A stretch of DNA of 64,000 nucleotides from Dehalococcoidia bacterium (GCA_020853755.1 JADYYG010000045.1:24332-88331), one strand, 5' to 3'. Shown: positions 17,319-26,189, numbered from the stretch's first letter. The notes: generated by a model not told the origin, from the sequence alone. A program made the numbers and translations.

Positions 17319-18476
17319 GTGGGGGTTTCCATGGTGGCAGTTTCGGTCCGGCAGCGCGCCGTCGCGCCGTTCGTTCTCGCGATTGCGGGCGCACTCTTGG
17401 CGGCGGCGGCAATGATGCTCAGCAACGGCAAAGAGGCCGGCGCCATCACCAACTGCAGCGTCAGCCACGACTCCCTCGACGGCGAAGAACAGGCCTTCCT
17501 CGGGATGATTAACAATTACCGGGCTTCGAACGGCCTCGGTGCGCTCACCATCTCCACAAACCTGAACCGTGGCGCGGCATGGATGGCGCAGGACCTCGCT
17601 GACAAGGCCTATTTCTCCCACACCGACTCGCTGGGCCGCTCGCCCTACGCCCGCGCCATCGACTGCGGGTACCCGGCCGGCGCAGGTGAAAACCTCGCTG
17701 CAGGCACCAACTGGAGCTCAGCCTCGAGCGCGATGTCGGCATGGCAGGCCTCGCCAGGCCACAACGCCAACATGCTCGGCCAGTATTACCAGCAGATCGG
17801 CATCGCCCGGTACTACAAGGCCGGCTCGCCCTACACCTGGTACTGGGCGACGACCTTCGGATCCACGAACGACGGCACCGGCGGCGGCGGCGCTGGCAAC
17901 CCCACCGCGACGAACACGCCGAGCCCCACGGCCACGAAAACGCAGCCTGCAGCCACCAGCACCCCCACGCAGGTTGCTCCGACGAGCACGCCAACGCAGT
18001 TCTCCCCAACAAGCACCCCGACCACGGCCGGGAACACCGCAACGCCGACCCAGCCACTGCCGACCAGTACGCCCACTCCGGCACAGTCGACCAGCACGCC
18101 GCCCACTCCGCCCACGCCTCCGCCGGGGCAGACCAATACCCCGACGCCACAGGCGACCAGCACGCCAACGCAGGCGGCCACGGCCACGCCAAGCCCGACA
18201 GCGACGCCAAGCGCGACGCCGCCGCCCGGCAACTCGCTCCCACTCGCTCCCGGCGCGAACCTCGTGGCCTGGGGCGGCGGGAACGTCGACCCGGCAGTCG
18301 CCTTCGCCGGCAACACCACCGTCGCGGTCGTCTACGAATGGGACCCGGTCGCCCGGGAGTGGAAGCGGTTCTTCCCCGGCCTGCCCGGCTTCCTGAACAA
18401 CCTGGGCAAGATGAAAGAGGGCGGCGCTTACTGGGTCATCGCGAAGACGAAGTCCAACCTCTACATGGGTTGGTAG
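17319..18476 (+). CDS. Exported CAP-domain (SCP/PR1) protein with Thr/Pro linker
   Basis: A 385-residue secreted protein. It begins with a basic segment and a hydrophobic signal sequence (residues 15-35). Residues 55-180 form a CAP domain: FLGMINNYRASNGL at the start, HTDSLGRSP, GENLAAGT, the HNANML motif and YYWATTFG-like WYWATTFG at the end. Next comes a low-complexity linker of about 110 residues rich in Thr, Pro and Ser, then a C-terminal module of about 80 residues starting LAPGANLVAWGGG and ending in Trp. GTG at 17319 and ATG at 17331 are both possible starts. CAP proteins bind lipids or act on cell walls; the function here is unknown. Confidence 0.85.
   Translation: MGVSMVAVSVRQRAVAPFVLAIAGALLAAAAMMLSNGKEAGAITNCSVSHDSLDGEEQAFLGMINNYRASNGLGALTISTNLNRGAAWMAQDLADKAYFSHTDSLGRSPYARAIDCGYPAGAGENLAAGTNWSSASSAMSAWQASPGHNANMLGQYYQQIGIARYYKAGSPYTWYWATTFGSTNDGTGGGGAGNPTATNTPSPTATKTQPAATSTPTQVAPTSTPTQFSPTSTPTTAGNTATPTQPLPTSTPTPAQSTSTPPTPPTPPPGQTNTPTPQATSTPTQAATATPSPTATPSATPPPGNSLPLAPGANLVAWGGGNVDPAVAFAGNTTVAVVYEWDPVAREWKRFFPGLPGFLNNLGKMKEGGAYWVIAKTKSNLYMGW
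17898..18228 (+). repeat. Thr/Pro/Ser-rich coding repeat linker
   Basis: Imperfect repeats of a short STPT/TPTQ-type unit fill the linker of the CAP-domain protein. At DNA level the units are variations on ACGCCAAC and ACCAGCACGCC. This is a flexible, probably glycosylated spacer rather than an independent repeat family. A shorter Thr/Pro-rich tail of the same style occurs in the gene at 50282. Confidence 0.8.
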
Positions 18477-18485
18477 CCGGGAGCA

Positions 18486-19769
18486 TCACCAGCGGGGCGG
18501 ATGCTCTGGCAGCCCCACGACTCGGCCGTCCGCCAACACGTCCATCTCGTCCGCCGAGAACCCGATCCCTGTGAGGACGTCCCGCGTGTGTTCGCCGTAC
18601 GCCGGCGAAGATGGCGACGCCTCGTAGGCTGATTCCGAGAACGTCAGTGCCGTGGTCGGCATCGTCATCGGTCCAACGGCCGGGTGGTCGAAGGTCTCGA
18701 CGAACCCGTTCGCGCGGGCCTGCTCGCCGAGCACGACCTCTTCGAGGAAGCGCAGCGGCGCCGCCGGCACACCCGCCGCGGAACAGCGATCGAGCAGATC
18801 CTTCGTCGTGAAACTGGCCACCGAGGCCGCTGCTGCCGCTTTCAGTTCAGCGAGCATCGGCCGCGGGTCATCGGGCATCCGGAAATTCGGGTCGCTGACG
18901 CTGGGGTCGTCGATACCAAGAATCGCCATCAGCTTCCCGCGAAGCTTCCCGGGGGCGCCCAGCGCGACGAAGCCGTCTTTCGTTGGATAGGTGTTGTAAA
19001 ACCAGCGGTTCGAAGCCGTCTGGTCCCGCCGCTCGACGAACGAAGCGTAGGTTGTGCCCTCTTGCTCCCGCCGCGCCACGAACTCCCGCTTCCAGCCGTC
19101 CACGGCATCGATGACGTTCGCGGTCGCCGTTTGCAGCGCGAGAGACGCCTGGAGGAGCGATGTCGAGACCTTCTGGCCTCGTCCGGTGCGGTCACGTTCG
19201 CGGAGAGCGGTCGTCACCCCGAAAGCCAGCGTCGTCCCGGCCATGTAGTCAGTGAGGAAGGCCTCGCTCCCTACGGGAACGCCGTCCTCCCACGCCCGCC
19301 CGGAGAGCGTCAGCCCGGAGGCGGCCTGCACGATGACATCGAGGCCCGCCCGCGCTGCATCCGGACCTTTCGAACCAAAGGCGTTGACTTCGCCGAAGAT
19401 CAGGCCCGGGTGGTATTCTTTCAACTGGTCGTACCCGATCCCGGCCTCCTCAACCGCGCCGGGGCGCATGTTCGAAAGGACAACGTCGCAACTGAGGGCC
19501 AGCCGCCGCGCAAGCTGGCGGCCAGCGGCGCTGCCGAGGTCAATTGGGATACCCTTCTTGCCCCGCGACTTGATGATGTACTGGCGGCCTTCGCCCGGGA
19601 TGATGGCGCTGTTCTTGCGCGTCTCGTCGCCGTCGATCGGTTCGACCTTGATGACTTCCGCGCCGCCGTGGGCGAACAGTTCGGCGCAATACGGGACAGC
19701 CACGTACTGCCCGAGTTCAAGAACCCGGAGGCCCGTGAACGGCCCCGGCTTTTCGCTTCCGTCTCTCAT
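18486..19769 (-). CDS. CaiB/BaiF family CoA transferase
   Basis: A 427-residue class III CoA transferase. It has the start GPFTGLRVLELGQYVAVPYC, VEPIDGDETR, the GKKGIPIDLGS segment and the YMAGTTLAFGV region carrying the presumed catalytic Asp (TDYMAG). It is the last gene of a minus-strand chain and overlaps the upstream HAD gene by 4 bases. Its place in the LacI-controlled locus suggests it activates the imported or oxidised substrate as a CoA thioester for the acyl-CoA dehydrogenase in the divergent arm. It is only distantly similar to the CaiB protein at 13856. Substrate unknown. Confidence 0.92.
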   Translation of the reverse strand: MRDGSEKPGPFTGLRVLELGQYVAVPYCAELFAHGGAEVIKVEPIDGDETRKNSAIIPGEGRQYIIKSRGKKGIPIDLGSAAGRQLARRLALSCDVVLSNMRPGAVEEAGIGYDQLKEYHPGLIFGEVNAFGSKGPDAARAGLDVIVQAASGLTLSGRAWEDGVPVGSEAFLTDYMAGTTLAFGVTTALRERDRTGRGQKVSTSLLQASLALQTATANVIDAVDGWKREFVARREQEGTTYASFVERRDQTASNRWFYNTYPTKDGFVALGAPGKLRGKLMAILGIDDPSVSDPNFRMPDDPRPMLAELKAAAAASVASFTTKDLLDRCSAAGVPAAPLRFLEEVVLGEQARANGFVETFDHPAVGPMTMPTTALTFSESAYEASPSSPAYGEHTRDVLTGIGFSADEMDVLADGRVVGLPEHPPRW

Positions 19770-20188
19770 CCGCGGCCCCCGTTCGTATCGAATCTGGCTC
19801 GCAGATCGTCGAGTACCCGCAGCAGTTCCCTGTCGGCACTCAGCGGTTCAAGCGGCGCCGAAACCAGTGTGCCGCCGAACGCTGCTACCACCTCGTCGTC
19901 GTCGTCAACCACGTGGTCGGGAACGACAGGGATGCGCAGTTCGGAGAGCCGTTCGTGGTGGCGCGAAAGCGGCTTCTGGAAGCAATCCCGCACGAACGGC
20001 CGCAGCAAATGCACGTCCACCACTTCCCAGCGCACACCAACTCCAGACCAGACGTAGACCGCGAACCCCATCTCGTGCACGGCCTCGACCACCTCGCGGG
20101 CATGAGGGCGCAACCGCCGATCCCACGTGATGAGTGTGTCATCGACGTCGAAAAACACCGAGCGAGTTTGTGCCGGGGCTCGCGTCAT
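19766..20188 (-). CDS. Small HAD-superfamily hydrolase
   Basis: A 140-residue protein with all four HAD motifs in a minimal core: DVDDT (motif I, residues 14-18), a Ser in VYVWSG (motif II), a Lys in CFQKPLS (motif III) and the acidic VVDDDDE (motif IV). No cap domain is present, so it may act on a large phosphorylated substrate or be a domain-only phosphatase. The gene overlaps CaiB by 4 bases and follows the nitronate monooxygenase gene by 7 bases, so co-translation is likely. No specific substrate can be given. Confidence 0.75.
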   Translation of the reverse strand: MTRAPAQTRSVFFDVDDTLITWDRRLRPHAREVVEAVHEMGFAVYVWSGVGVRWEVVDVHLLRPFVRDCFQKPLSRHHERLSELRIPVVPDHVVDDDDEVVAAFGGTLVSAPLEPLSADRELLRVLDDLRARFDTNGGRG

Positions 20189-20195
20189 CGGCGCC

Positions 20196-21281
20196 TTACC
20201 GGCTGAGCCGGGCCATCGCCGCCTCGGCTTCGCTCACGAACGAGCGCATGACTTCGGCCACGCTGGTCTCCTCCCGGAACTGGGCGATGCCCTGCCCGGC
20301 CGGCGTGTGGATGAGCGGCTCGACCTGGTAATCGTCGATCGCGCCCAGGAGGTCGCCGATGAGGATGTCCTGGTAGGGCATCTTGAGCGGTGTCGGGGCG
20401 TCGGGTGCACCCCACTCTTCGCTCCACGCCGACTTCACCTGGCGCAGCGTCTTCCCCGAATCGGCCCGCGAGATCACCGTATCCTCGGGCCCTGCCGCCA
20501 GCAGCTTCTTCAGGAGCAGTGGTTCGGTGTGGTTCTCGCGCGTGACCAGCCAGGGAGTGCCCACCCAGACACCTTCGGCGCCGAGCGCATAGGCTGCCGC
20601 GATGTGCCGTCCAGTCGCGACGCCGCCCGCCGCGAGTACCGGCCGACCACCGGCGATGTCCACGATCTGCGGGATCAGCGAGAACGTCCCGATCGTCCCG
20701 GTATGCCCGCCGGCGTCGTACCCTTGCGCCACGATGATGTCGGCGCCGGCGTCGATCGCGTAGCGCGCGTTCCTCGGCGAACCGACCAGTGACACGACCG
20801 TCTTCTTGTCGGCCCGAGCAGCCTCGACGGCGGCGGTCGGCGTGCCAATCCCGAGCGCGAGCACATTGGCGTCCGATTCGAGCACGGCTTCCAATTGCTG
20901 CGCAGCGACTTCTTCCGAGCGGACGAAGCGCGAACGCAAACCAGCCCTCTTCGGACGCCCGACGTTGTACTTCTGGTAGAGGTGGTCAACGAAGGCCCGG
21001 TGCTCGGCGGGCAGCTGCGCTTCGATCTCCTCGCGGTTGTTCTCGGCCGGCATGCCCTTCGGGATGACGAGGTCAATGCCGAACGGCCGATCACCGACCC
21101 GGCTGCGGATGTTCTTGAGGACGGCGCGTATCTCCTGCGGCGTCTTCCGCGTGCCCCCGTAGATACCGACGCCGCCCGCCTTCACGGTCTCGACGATGAC
21201 GTCCTCGTGGTGGGCGAAGGCGAAGATGGGGTACTCGACGCCGAACATCTCGGAAACGCGAGTGCGAAGTGGTGAAGCCAT
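20196..21281 (-). CDS. Nitronate monooxygenase / 2-nitropropane dioxygenase-like FMN oxidoreductase
   Basis: A 361-residue FMN-dependent TIM-barrel enzyme. It begins RTRVSEMFGVEYPIFAFAHH, has the phosphate-binding region AGGVATGRHIAAAYALGA and the family motif AQGYDAGGHTGTIG near residue 200. Related enzymes oxidise nitronates or act as enoyl reductase-like flavoproteins. It differs from classical Npd proteins by an insert around residues 85-120 (LPAEHRAFVDHLYQKYNV). The ATG overlaps the stop of the SDR gene by one base. Its role in the locus may be oxidation of a nitro or alpha-activated substrate; this is inference. Confidence 0.85.
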   Translation of the reverse strand: MASPLRTRVSEMFGVEYPIFAFAHHEDVIVETVKAGGVGIYGGTRKTPQEIRAVLKNIRSRVGDRPFGIDLVIPKGMPAENNREEIEAQLPAEHRAFVDHLYQKYNVGRPKRAGLRSRFVRSEEVAAQQLEAVLESDANVLALGIGTPTAAVEAARADKKTVVSLVGSPRNARYAIDAGADIIVAQGYDAGGHTGTIGTFSLIPQIVDIAGGRPVLAAGGVATGRHIAAAYALGAEGVWVGTPWLVTRENHTEPLLLKKLLAAGPEDTVISRADSGKTLRQVKSAWSEEWGAPDAPTPLKMPYQDILIGDLLGAIDDYQVEPLIHTPAGQGIAQFREETSVAEVMRSFVSEAEAAMARLSR

Positions 21282-22336
21282 CAGGACAGGACCTCCGATG
21301 TGGTAGTTGTGGGTGTTGAAATTACTTCGGTAGCCAAAGCGAAGGTCTGTTCTACCGCCCGCCAGGCGGCGATCAGTTGATCCTCGGCCTCGTAGCTCAT
21401 CGAGCCAGCGAAGAGTTCGCTGAACTGCACATCCCGGGCTTCAGGCGACATCAGCCAGCGGGCGGTCAACCGGGTTGCGGCCTCGACATCCACCACATCC
21501 CGGTAGCCCAGGAGGGTGCGCGCCCTGGTCAGGTCGAGGACAAGGTTCGACTTCTCTGCCAGCGGGTATGCGCCCCGGCAGAGCGGCGCGGGCATCCCGA
21601 CCAGCTCGAGGTCGGCGCCAAGCTCATCGATGATCGCCTCGGCAACGGCCTTCGCGGTCATCACACGTTCGTCGCCGGAATTGAACGCTTCACCCGCCGC
21701 CGCCGGGCGGGTTGCCGCCAGGAACACGAGGTGTGCCAGGTTCTCGACGTAGCCGCGTTGAAAGCACGTGATCCCGTCATGCGGAAGGATCATCGCCCGG
21801 CGGCCATCCCGGATTCGCCGGACGATGGACCATTCATGGCTGAGCGGGCCCCGCGGGCCGTAGACGCCGGGGTAGCGAACGATGACCGCTTCGAAGTCGC
21901 CCTTGCGGTGCTGCTCCATGAGTTGGTCCTCGCCAGCAGCAACTTTCCCCGTGTACCCGGCGGCGTCGTACTGCCGCGGCGCATGTTCGGGGACTGGCAG
22001 CGCGAGCGAACCACGGGGTGTCGGCTGGCTCGCCCCGAGGTAGACCGGCTGGCCAGTGATCCCGACGAACCGGTCCGTCTTCCCGGCCAGCAGCGCCGCC
22101 AGCGCTCGCATCCGGCCTGACGTAGCGATCGCAACGCCCCAATGGCGGCCCGCGAACTTCGCCGTGATGTCTGCCTCATCGCGCGGGTCGCCGTGGAGGT
22201 GCTCCACCGGCCTTGAAAACGCAACTTCGTGCCTGCCGGTGTGGTAGATGGTCACCGCGAACCCGGCCGTAAGCAGCCGTTCGACCAGCGGCGGCCCGCT
22301 CGGTCCAGTTCCGCCGATCACCAATACGCTAGTCAT
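21281..22336 (-). CDS. Atypical SDR / NAD-dependent epimerase-like protein
   Basis: A 351-residue protein with the dinucleotide-binding motif GGTGPSGPPLVE at the very N-terminus and extended-SDR features (ITGQPVYLG, VRYPGVYGPRG). The usual catalytic YxxxK is not evident: the corresponding stretch reads YDAAGYTGKVAAGE. It may therefore be a reductase of the atypical SDR group or a binding protein rather than an epimerase. The ATG at 22336 lies just inside the 3' end of the lacI-type gene (8-base overlap). It is the second gene of the minus-strand operon. Substrate unknown. Confidence 0.8.
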   Translation of the reverse strand: MTSVLVIGGTGPSGPPLVERLLTAGFAVTIYHTGRHEVAFSRPVEHLHGDPRDEADITAKFAGRHWGVAIATSGRMRALAALLAGKTDRFVGITGQPVYLGASQPTPRGSLALPVPEHAPRQYDAAGYTGKVAAGEDQLMEQHRKGDFEAVIVRYPGVYGPRGPLSHEWSIVRRIRDGRRAMILPHDGITCFQRGYVENLAHLVFLAATRPAAAGEAFNSGDERVMTAKAVAEAIIDELGADLELVGMPAPLCRGAYPLAEKSNLVLDLTRARTLLGYRDVVDVEAATRLTARWLMSPEARDVQFSELFAGSMSYEAEDQLIAAWRAVEQTFALATEVISTPTTTTSEVLS

Positions 22337-23345
22337 TGACGCAGCCCCCTGCCGGTCCCACCGACCCACGGCGGACGTAGATAGATTCAGAACGGAAGTG
22401 GCGCTCGCGCAGCGGCTCACCGCTGATGGCTTTCAGGAGCAGCGCCATTGCGCCTTCAGCGTGGGCTGCCTGGTCCACCACAACGACGTTCAGCGGCGGC
22501 GAAATCGATTCTGCCCAATCCGAGTCCCCGAACGAGACGACGGAAACGTCGTCGGGGATTCGCAGGTTCGCATCGCGAATGGCCCGCAGGACCGGCGGCA
22601 CGAACTTGTGGACCCCAACGAGGATGGCCGTTGCCCTCTCTGGCCCGTTGAGCGCGGCCATGGCAGCCGCATAACACTCGCCTGTCTCGGCAAAGCTGCG
22701 GTCCAGGTCGCCCCCGCCGGTGATTCCGCGCTCGGCGAGCGCGCCACGGATGAGGTCGCGCCGAAACCGGCCACCGCCGGCGCGCGAACCCGAATGCAGG
22801 ACGGCGACTCGCCGGTGCCCGAGCGAAACAAGGTGTTCGGCGCACTCGTAAACCGCCGGCTGTTCATCGACGAAAGCGGTGGGAAACTCGCGGACCGGCT
22901 TCCTCAGTTGGACCAGGACGGTCGGCACCCGGCCCATCTTCGAAACACACCGCTCAACGGCGGCGATAGGCTGCACCGGCGAGACGAGCAACCCATCGAC
23001 GCGGCGCTCGAGCAGCCTCGCTATATGCGACGCTTCGAGGCCTTCATCGAGACGCGAATCGGCGACGAACACCGTGTAACCGGCGCGTCCGGCGACGTCC
23101 TCCACGGCCCGCGTGAGCGTTACGGTCATCGGGCTGAGGAGGTCCGGGATTACCAATCCGAGTGCATGGGACTTCATGCGCCGAAGGGACTGAGCTGCCG
23201 GGTTCGGGACGTACCCGAGTTCAGCGATGGCCCGGCCAACCGCCTCACGGGCGACTGGCCGCACCGCCGGGTGGCCGTTCAGCACGCGCGAGACAGTGCC
23301 AAGGGAGACGTTCGCCCTTTCCGCCACATCACGAATAGTCACCAT
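22329..23345 (-). CDS. LacI family transcriptional regulator
   Basis: A 338-residue regulator with an N-terminal LacI HTH (TIRDVAERANVSLGTVSRVLNG, with the hinge helix NPAAQSLRR at residues 48-56) and a periplasmic-binding-protein-like effector domain. It heads a minus-strand operon and faces a divergent ABC transporter operon. Three operator-like dyads with the GAAACGTTTC theme lie 48-87 bases upstream of its start, next to a sigma70-like promoter for the transporter. It very probably represses one or both arms and is relieved by the imported solute or a derivative. The effector is unknown; such regulators often bind sugars, but the transporter type leaves this open. Confidence 0.93.
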   Translation of the reverse strand: MVTIRDVAERANVSLGTVSRVLNGHPAVRPVAREAVGRAIAELGYVPNPAAQSLRRMKSHALGLVIPDLLSPMTVTLTRAVEDVAGRAGYTVFVADSRLDEGLEASHIARLLERRVDGLLVSPVQPIAAVERCVSKMGRVPTVLVQLRKPVREFPTAFVDEQPAVYECAEHLVSLGHRRVAVLHSGSRAGGGRFRRDLIRGALAERGITGGGDLDRSFAETGECYAAAMAALNGPERATAILVGVHKFVPPVLRAIRDANLRIPDDVSVVSFGDSDWAESISPPLNVVVVDQAAHAEGAMALLLKAISGEPLRERHFRSESIYVRRGSVGPAGGCVND

Positions 23346-23357
23346 CGCGTTTGCTCG

Positions 23358-23386
23358 TTGACACCAGCGGTAACTGCCCGTAGATT
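23358..23386 (+). promoter_or_regulatory. Sigma70-like promoter of the ABC transporter operon
   Basis: A consensus TTGACA (23358-23363) and a TAGATT (23381-23386) are spaced by exactly 17 bases and point towards the solute-binding protein gene at 23517. The predicted start of transcription, about 7 bases after the -10 box, coincides with the first LacI-type operator at 23393. Confidence 0.7.
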
Positions 23387-23392
23387 TTCCGC

Positions 23393-23432
23393 GAAACGTT
23401 TCATTTGAAACCTTTCCAAAATGAACCGTTCA
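23393..23432. promoter_or_regulatory. Three LacI-type operator dyads
   Basis: The first dyad is a perfect GAAACGTTTC (23393-23402), matching the classical LacI-family half-site arrangement. The second is an imperfect 17-base dyad centred on 23412 with flanks TTTG and CAAA. The third is TGAACCGTTCA (23422-23432), perfect around a central C. Their centres are about 15 bases apart. They overlap the predicted transcription start of the transporter operon. The arrangement predicts repression of the plus arm and possible autoregulation. The match to the adjacent regulator is inferred from position and family. Confidence 0.65.
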
Positions 23433-23516
23433 CAAGCCTAGGGAGCAACCAGTCTTTCTGCAAGCCCCCGAAGCAGTGGCCAGCCACAAGAGCGCCACAC
23501 CCTGCAGGAGTCACAC

Positions 23517-25190
23517 ATGGAACCACGCAACGAATCCCAATGGAGCCGCCGCCGCTTCCTCGCAGGCGTCGCCACCGGTGCCACCGCCCTCACAACGATG
23601 GGACTCGTCGGGTGCGGAGACGATGATTCATCCGATGATGGCGGCGACTCGACCCCGATCGGGGCGGGCCCGACGGCCACTCCCTCAAAAGAACAGCCTC
23701 AGAAGGGTGGCACGCTGAAAGTCGCACAGATCGGCGGCGACGCTGTCTTCAACACGGGCATGCCGTTCGTTTCTCTGCCCCAAAACCGCTATATCCAGGA
23801 GCCGGTCTTCGAGTCGCTCTTGCGGTACAACGACTCGTTAAAGCCAGAACTCGTCCTTGCCGAGAAGTACGAACTCGCCGCCGACTTTACCCGCGCAACG
23901 ATCACCCTGAAGCCCGGGCTGACCTTCCACAACGGCGCGCCCGTCACTCCAGAGGACGTCTTCTTCGGCATCGACGTCATCATCAACCCGAAGCAGTACG
24001 GCGTCACTGGCAGTTTCCAGCTCGTCAATTTCGCCAAGATGATCACCGCCAAGAAGAAGGTGGATGAACGCACCATGGAGTTCACTTTCGATAAGCCGAG
24101 AGTGAACATCACCGACTTTTTCGCCCAGTTGAAGGTAACCCATGCCGCAAGCTTCCCCAAGCTCCTCCAGGGTCAGGACCTCCAGGGCACCGGCGCTTAC
24201 GTGTTCAAGTCGTGGACGCCAAACCAATCGTTCCGCCTCGAGGCGAACCCCAACTATCACCTGAAGTCCAAATACGGCGGCCCCTGGGCCGACGGGATCG
24301 AGAGCACCACGTTCGCCGATGCCGACGCTGCCGCGCTCGCCTTCGAATCGGGGGCAGTCGACCTCATACTCTCGCTCGCCATCAACGGCACGATCGCTAA
24401 GCGGTTCCGCTCGAAGGGCGAAACCCGTCTGGCCCCAAAGACCGGCCTTTCTTACGCCGGCTGCAACGTGAACAATCCGCTCCTCAAGGATGCCCGCGTC
24501 CGCCAGGCCATGTTCCTCGCTGTCGACCGGAAACGGTTCCAGCAGGAATTGGGCGAGGGCTTCTCGACGCTCACATCCCAGCCCTGGCCGAGCACGTCGC
24601 CGGCCTTCGACCCTGCCCTGGAAGTGGCCAGCTACGACCCCACGAAAGCGAAAGACCTGTTGAAGCAAGCTGGCTTCGCCCAGGACAAGCCACTCAAGCT
24701 GGAATACGCCGGTGCGACGTACCAGCCGCAGGCCGTGGTGCTCAAGGAGAACTGGGAGGCTATCGGCGTCAAGGTAGATCTCGCGCCCATGGAAGCGAAC
24801 GCTCTGACCGCCAAGTTCACCGCGCGCCAACTCACCGACCTCTGGATCTCAGGACACTCCTTCAGCGACATGGCGCCGCTTACGAATTTCCAGCAGACCT
24901 TCCCGTACCGCATCCCAAACATCAGTTACTACGGCGAACCCGGTGGAACCTCCGGCCAGGATTACGTCGCCATCATCAAGGAACTCGAGGCCCTCGACCC
25001 GCTCTCCGAGCAGGCAAAGGCTGTCTACAAGCGGTTCAACAAGCTCTTCCTTGAAGAGGCATGGCTCCTACCCTTCGCCCCGTATGACCGGATTGACCTC
25101 GTCGGCAGCAAGGTTCGCGGATTTGATGGCTACATCCTCGAACCGGGTGCCGGCTCGCCGAACTGGGCGCTGCTCTGGAAGAAAGCGTAG
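23517..25190 (+). CDS. ABC transporter substrate-binding lipoprotein, family 5
   Basis: A 557-residue receptor of a Dpp/Opp-type importer. The N-terminus carries the twin-arginine motif SRRRFLAG and the lipobox-like LVGC near residue 38, followed by an Asp/Ser-rich linker. Family features include KPGLTFHNGAPVTPEDVFFG near residue 140 and LTSQPWPSTSPAF. It is the first gene of the plus arm, with two permease genes 57 bases and further downstream, but no ATPase gene in the window. An ATPase must be supplied from elsewhere. The ligand is probably the compound sensed through the LacI-type regulator. Confidence 0.92.
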   Translation: MEPRNESQWSRRRFLAGVATGATALTTMGLVGCGDDDSSDDGGDSTPIGAGPTATPSKEQPQKGGTLKVAQIGGDAVFNTGMPFVSLPQNRYIQEPVFESLLRYNDSLKPELVLAEKYELAADFTRATITLKPGLTFHNGAPVTPEDVFFGIDVIINPKQYGVTGSFQLVNFAKMITAKKKVDERTMEFTFDKPRVNITDFFAQLKVTHAASFPKLLQGQDLQGTGAYVFKSWTPNQSFRLEANPNYHLKSKYGGPWADGIESTTFADADAAALAFESGAVDLILSLAINGTIAKRFRSKGETRLAPKTGLSYAGCNVNNPLLKDARVRQAMFLAVDRKRFQQELGEGFSTLTSQPWPSTSPAFDPALEVASYDPTKAKDLLKQAGFAQDKPLKLEYAGATYQPQAVVLKENWEAIGVKVDLAPMEANALTAKFTARQLTDLWISGHSFSDMAPLTNFQQTFPYRIPNISYYGEPGGTSGQDYVAIIKELEALDPLSEQAKAVYKRFNKLFLEEAWLLPFAPYDRIDLVGSKVRGFDGYILEPGAGSPNWALLWKKA

Positions 25191-25247
25191 TCTTGCCCGC
25201 CCGGGCCTCGTGATGGGGTCCGGGTCACCGCATTGAAGGATCGCGGC

Positions 25248-26189
25248 GTGATCGCATTTGTGCTCCGGCGGCTGTTGCAGGGGATTCCCGTCCTTGTCCT
25301 CGCCAGCGTTGCCGTCTTCCTCATCCTCAGGCTCGTGCCCGGCGACCCGGCGGTTTCGCTGGCTGGTCCGGACGCCACGCCGGACCAGGTCGCCCAGATC
25401 CGGCAGCAACTGGGACTCGATGACTCTCTGCCCGTGCAGTACGCCAGGTGGGTTGGCCAACTCGCCCGTGGAGACCTCGGCAGTTCGATCCGCGGGATCG
25501 AAGTCTCCCGGCTGCTCAAGGACAGCATGCCTTCGACCATCGAACTCGCAATCGCCGCCTACCTGTTCGCGATCGCTGTGGGTATCCCCCTCGGTGTGAT
25601 GGCCGGCGCGAACCCTCGCTCGGGGTGGGATTGGGCGCTCTCGCTGTTCACGCTCATGAGCATCGGGATCCCATCGTTCCTGACCGGCATCCTCCTGCTC
25701 TGGGTATTCGGCGTCGAACTTGGCTGGTTCCCGACGTCCGGGCGAATCTCCCTCTTCTCGAACCCGGGGGCTTCGATTGAACACCTCATCCTGCCCGCCT
25801 ACGCGCTTGGCGGGAACCTGGCCGCCGTGCTCGGCCGCTACACCCGGACTTCAGTCGCGGAAATCATGGGCCAGGACTTCATTCGCACCGCGAAGTCAAA
25901 AGGGCTCGCACAGCACGCGGTGATCATCCGCCACGCCCTGCGCAACGCGCTGGTACCGGTCATCACCATCACGGCGCTTCAAATTGGTGCGGTTCTCGCA
26001 GGCGCCGTGGTGATTGAACAGGTGTTCACGAGGCCGGGCATGGGCCGTCTCATCGTCGAGGCAATCCAGAACCGCGACTACGTGGTCGTCCAGAGCACCC
26101 TCATCGTCCTCGTCGTTATCTTCGTTGTCGTGAACCTGTCGGCTGACCTGGCATACGGCTTCCTCGACCCAAGGATCAGGCGCCGATGA
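25248..26189 (+). CDS. Peptide/nickel-type ABC transporter permease, DppB-like
   Basis: A 313-residue inner-membrane permease with six hydrophobic segments. It starts VIAFVLRRLLQGIPVL, has the PGDPAVSLAG segment and the ARGDLGSSIRG motif near residue 78, and the EAA-loop with RTAKSKGLAQHAVIIRHALRN-type sequence near residue 215. GTG at 25248 is preferred because AAGGA lies 7 bases upstream; a TTG at 25233 is an alternative. Its 3' end overlaps the DppC-like gene by 4 bases (ATGA). It forms the channel with that protein. Confidence 0.92.
   Translation: MIAFVLRRLLQGIPVLVLASVAVFLILRLVPGDPAVSLAGPDATPDQVAQIRQQLGLDDSLPVQYARWVGQLARGDLGSSIRGIEVSRLLKDSMPSTIELAIAAYLFAIAVGIPLGVMAGANPRSGWDWALSLFTLMSIGIPSFLTGILLLWVFGVELGWFPTSGRISLFSNPGASIEHLILPAYALGGNLAAVLGRYTRTSVAEIMGQDFIRTAKSKGLAQHAVIIRHALRNALVPVITITALQIGAVLAGAVVIEQVFTRPGMGRLIVEAIQNRDYVVVQSTLIVLVVIFVVVNLSADLAYGFLDPRIRRR

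Noticed and set aside
17898..18228. Possible CRISPR-like or tandem DNA repeat
   Set aside because: The units are in frame, degenerate and encode a Thr/Pro linker; there are no constant-length spacers.
25191..25247. Terminator between the receptor and the DppB-like permease
   Set aside because: CCCGCCCGGG-type sequence is present, but no stable stem with a T tract; receptor and permease are expected to be co-transcribed.
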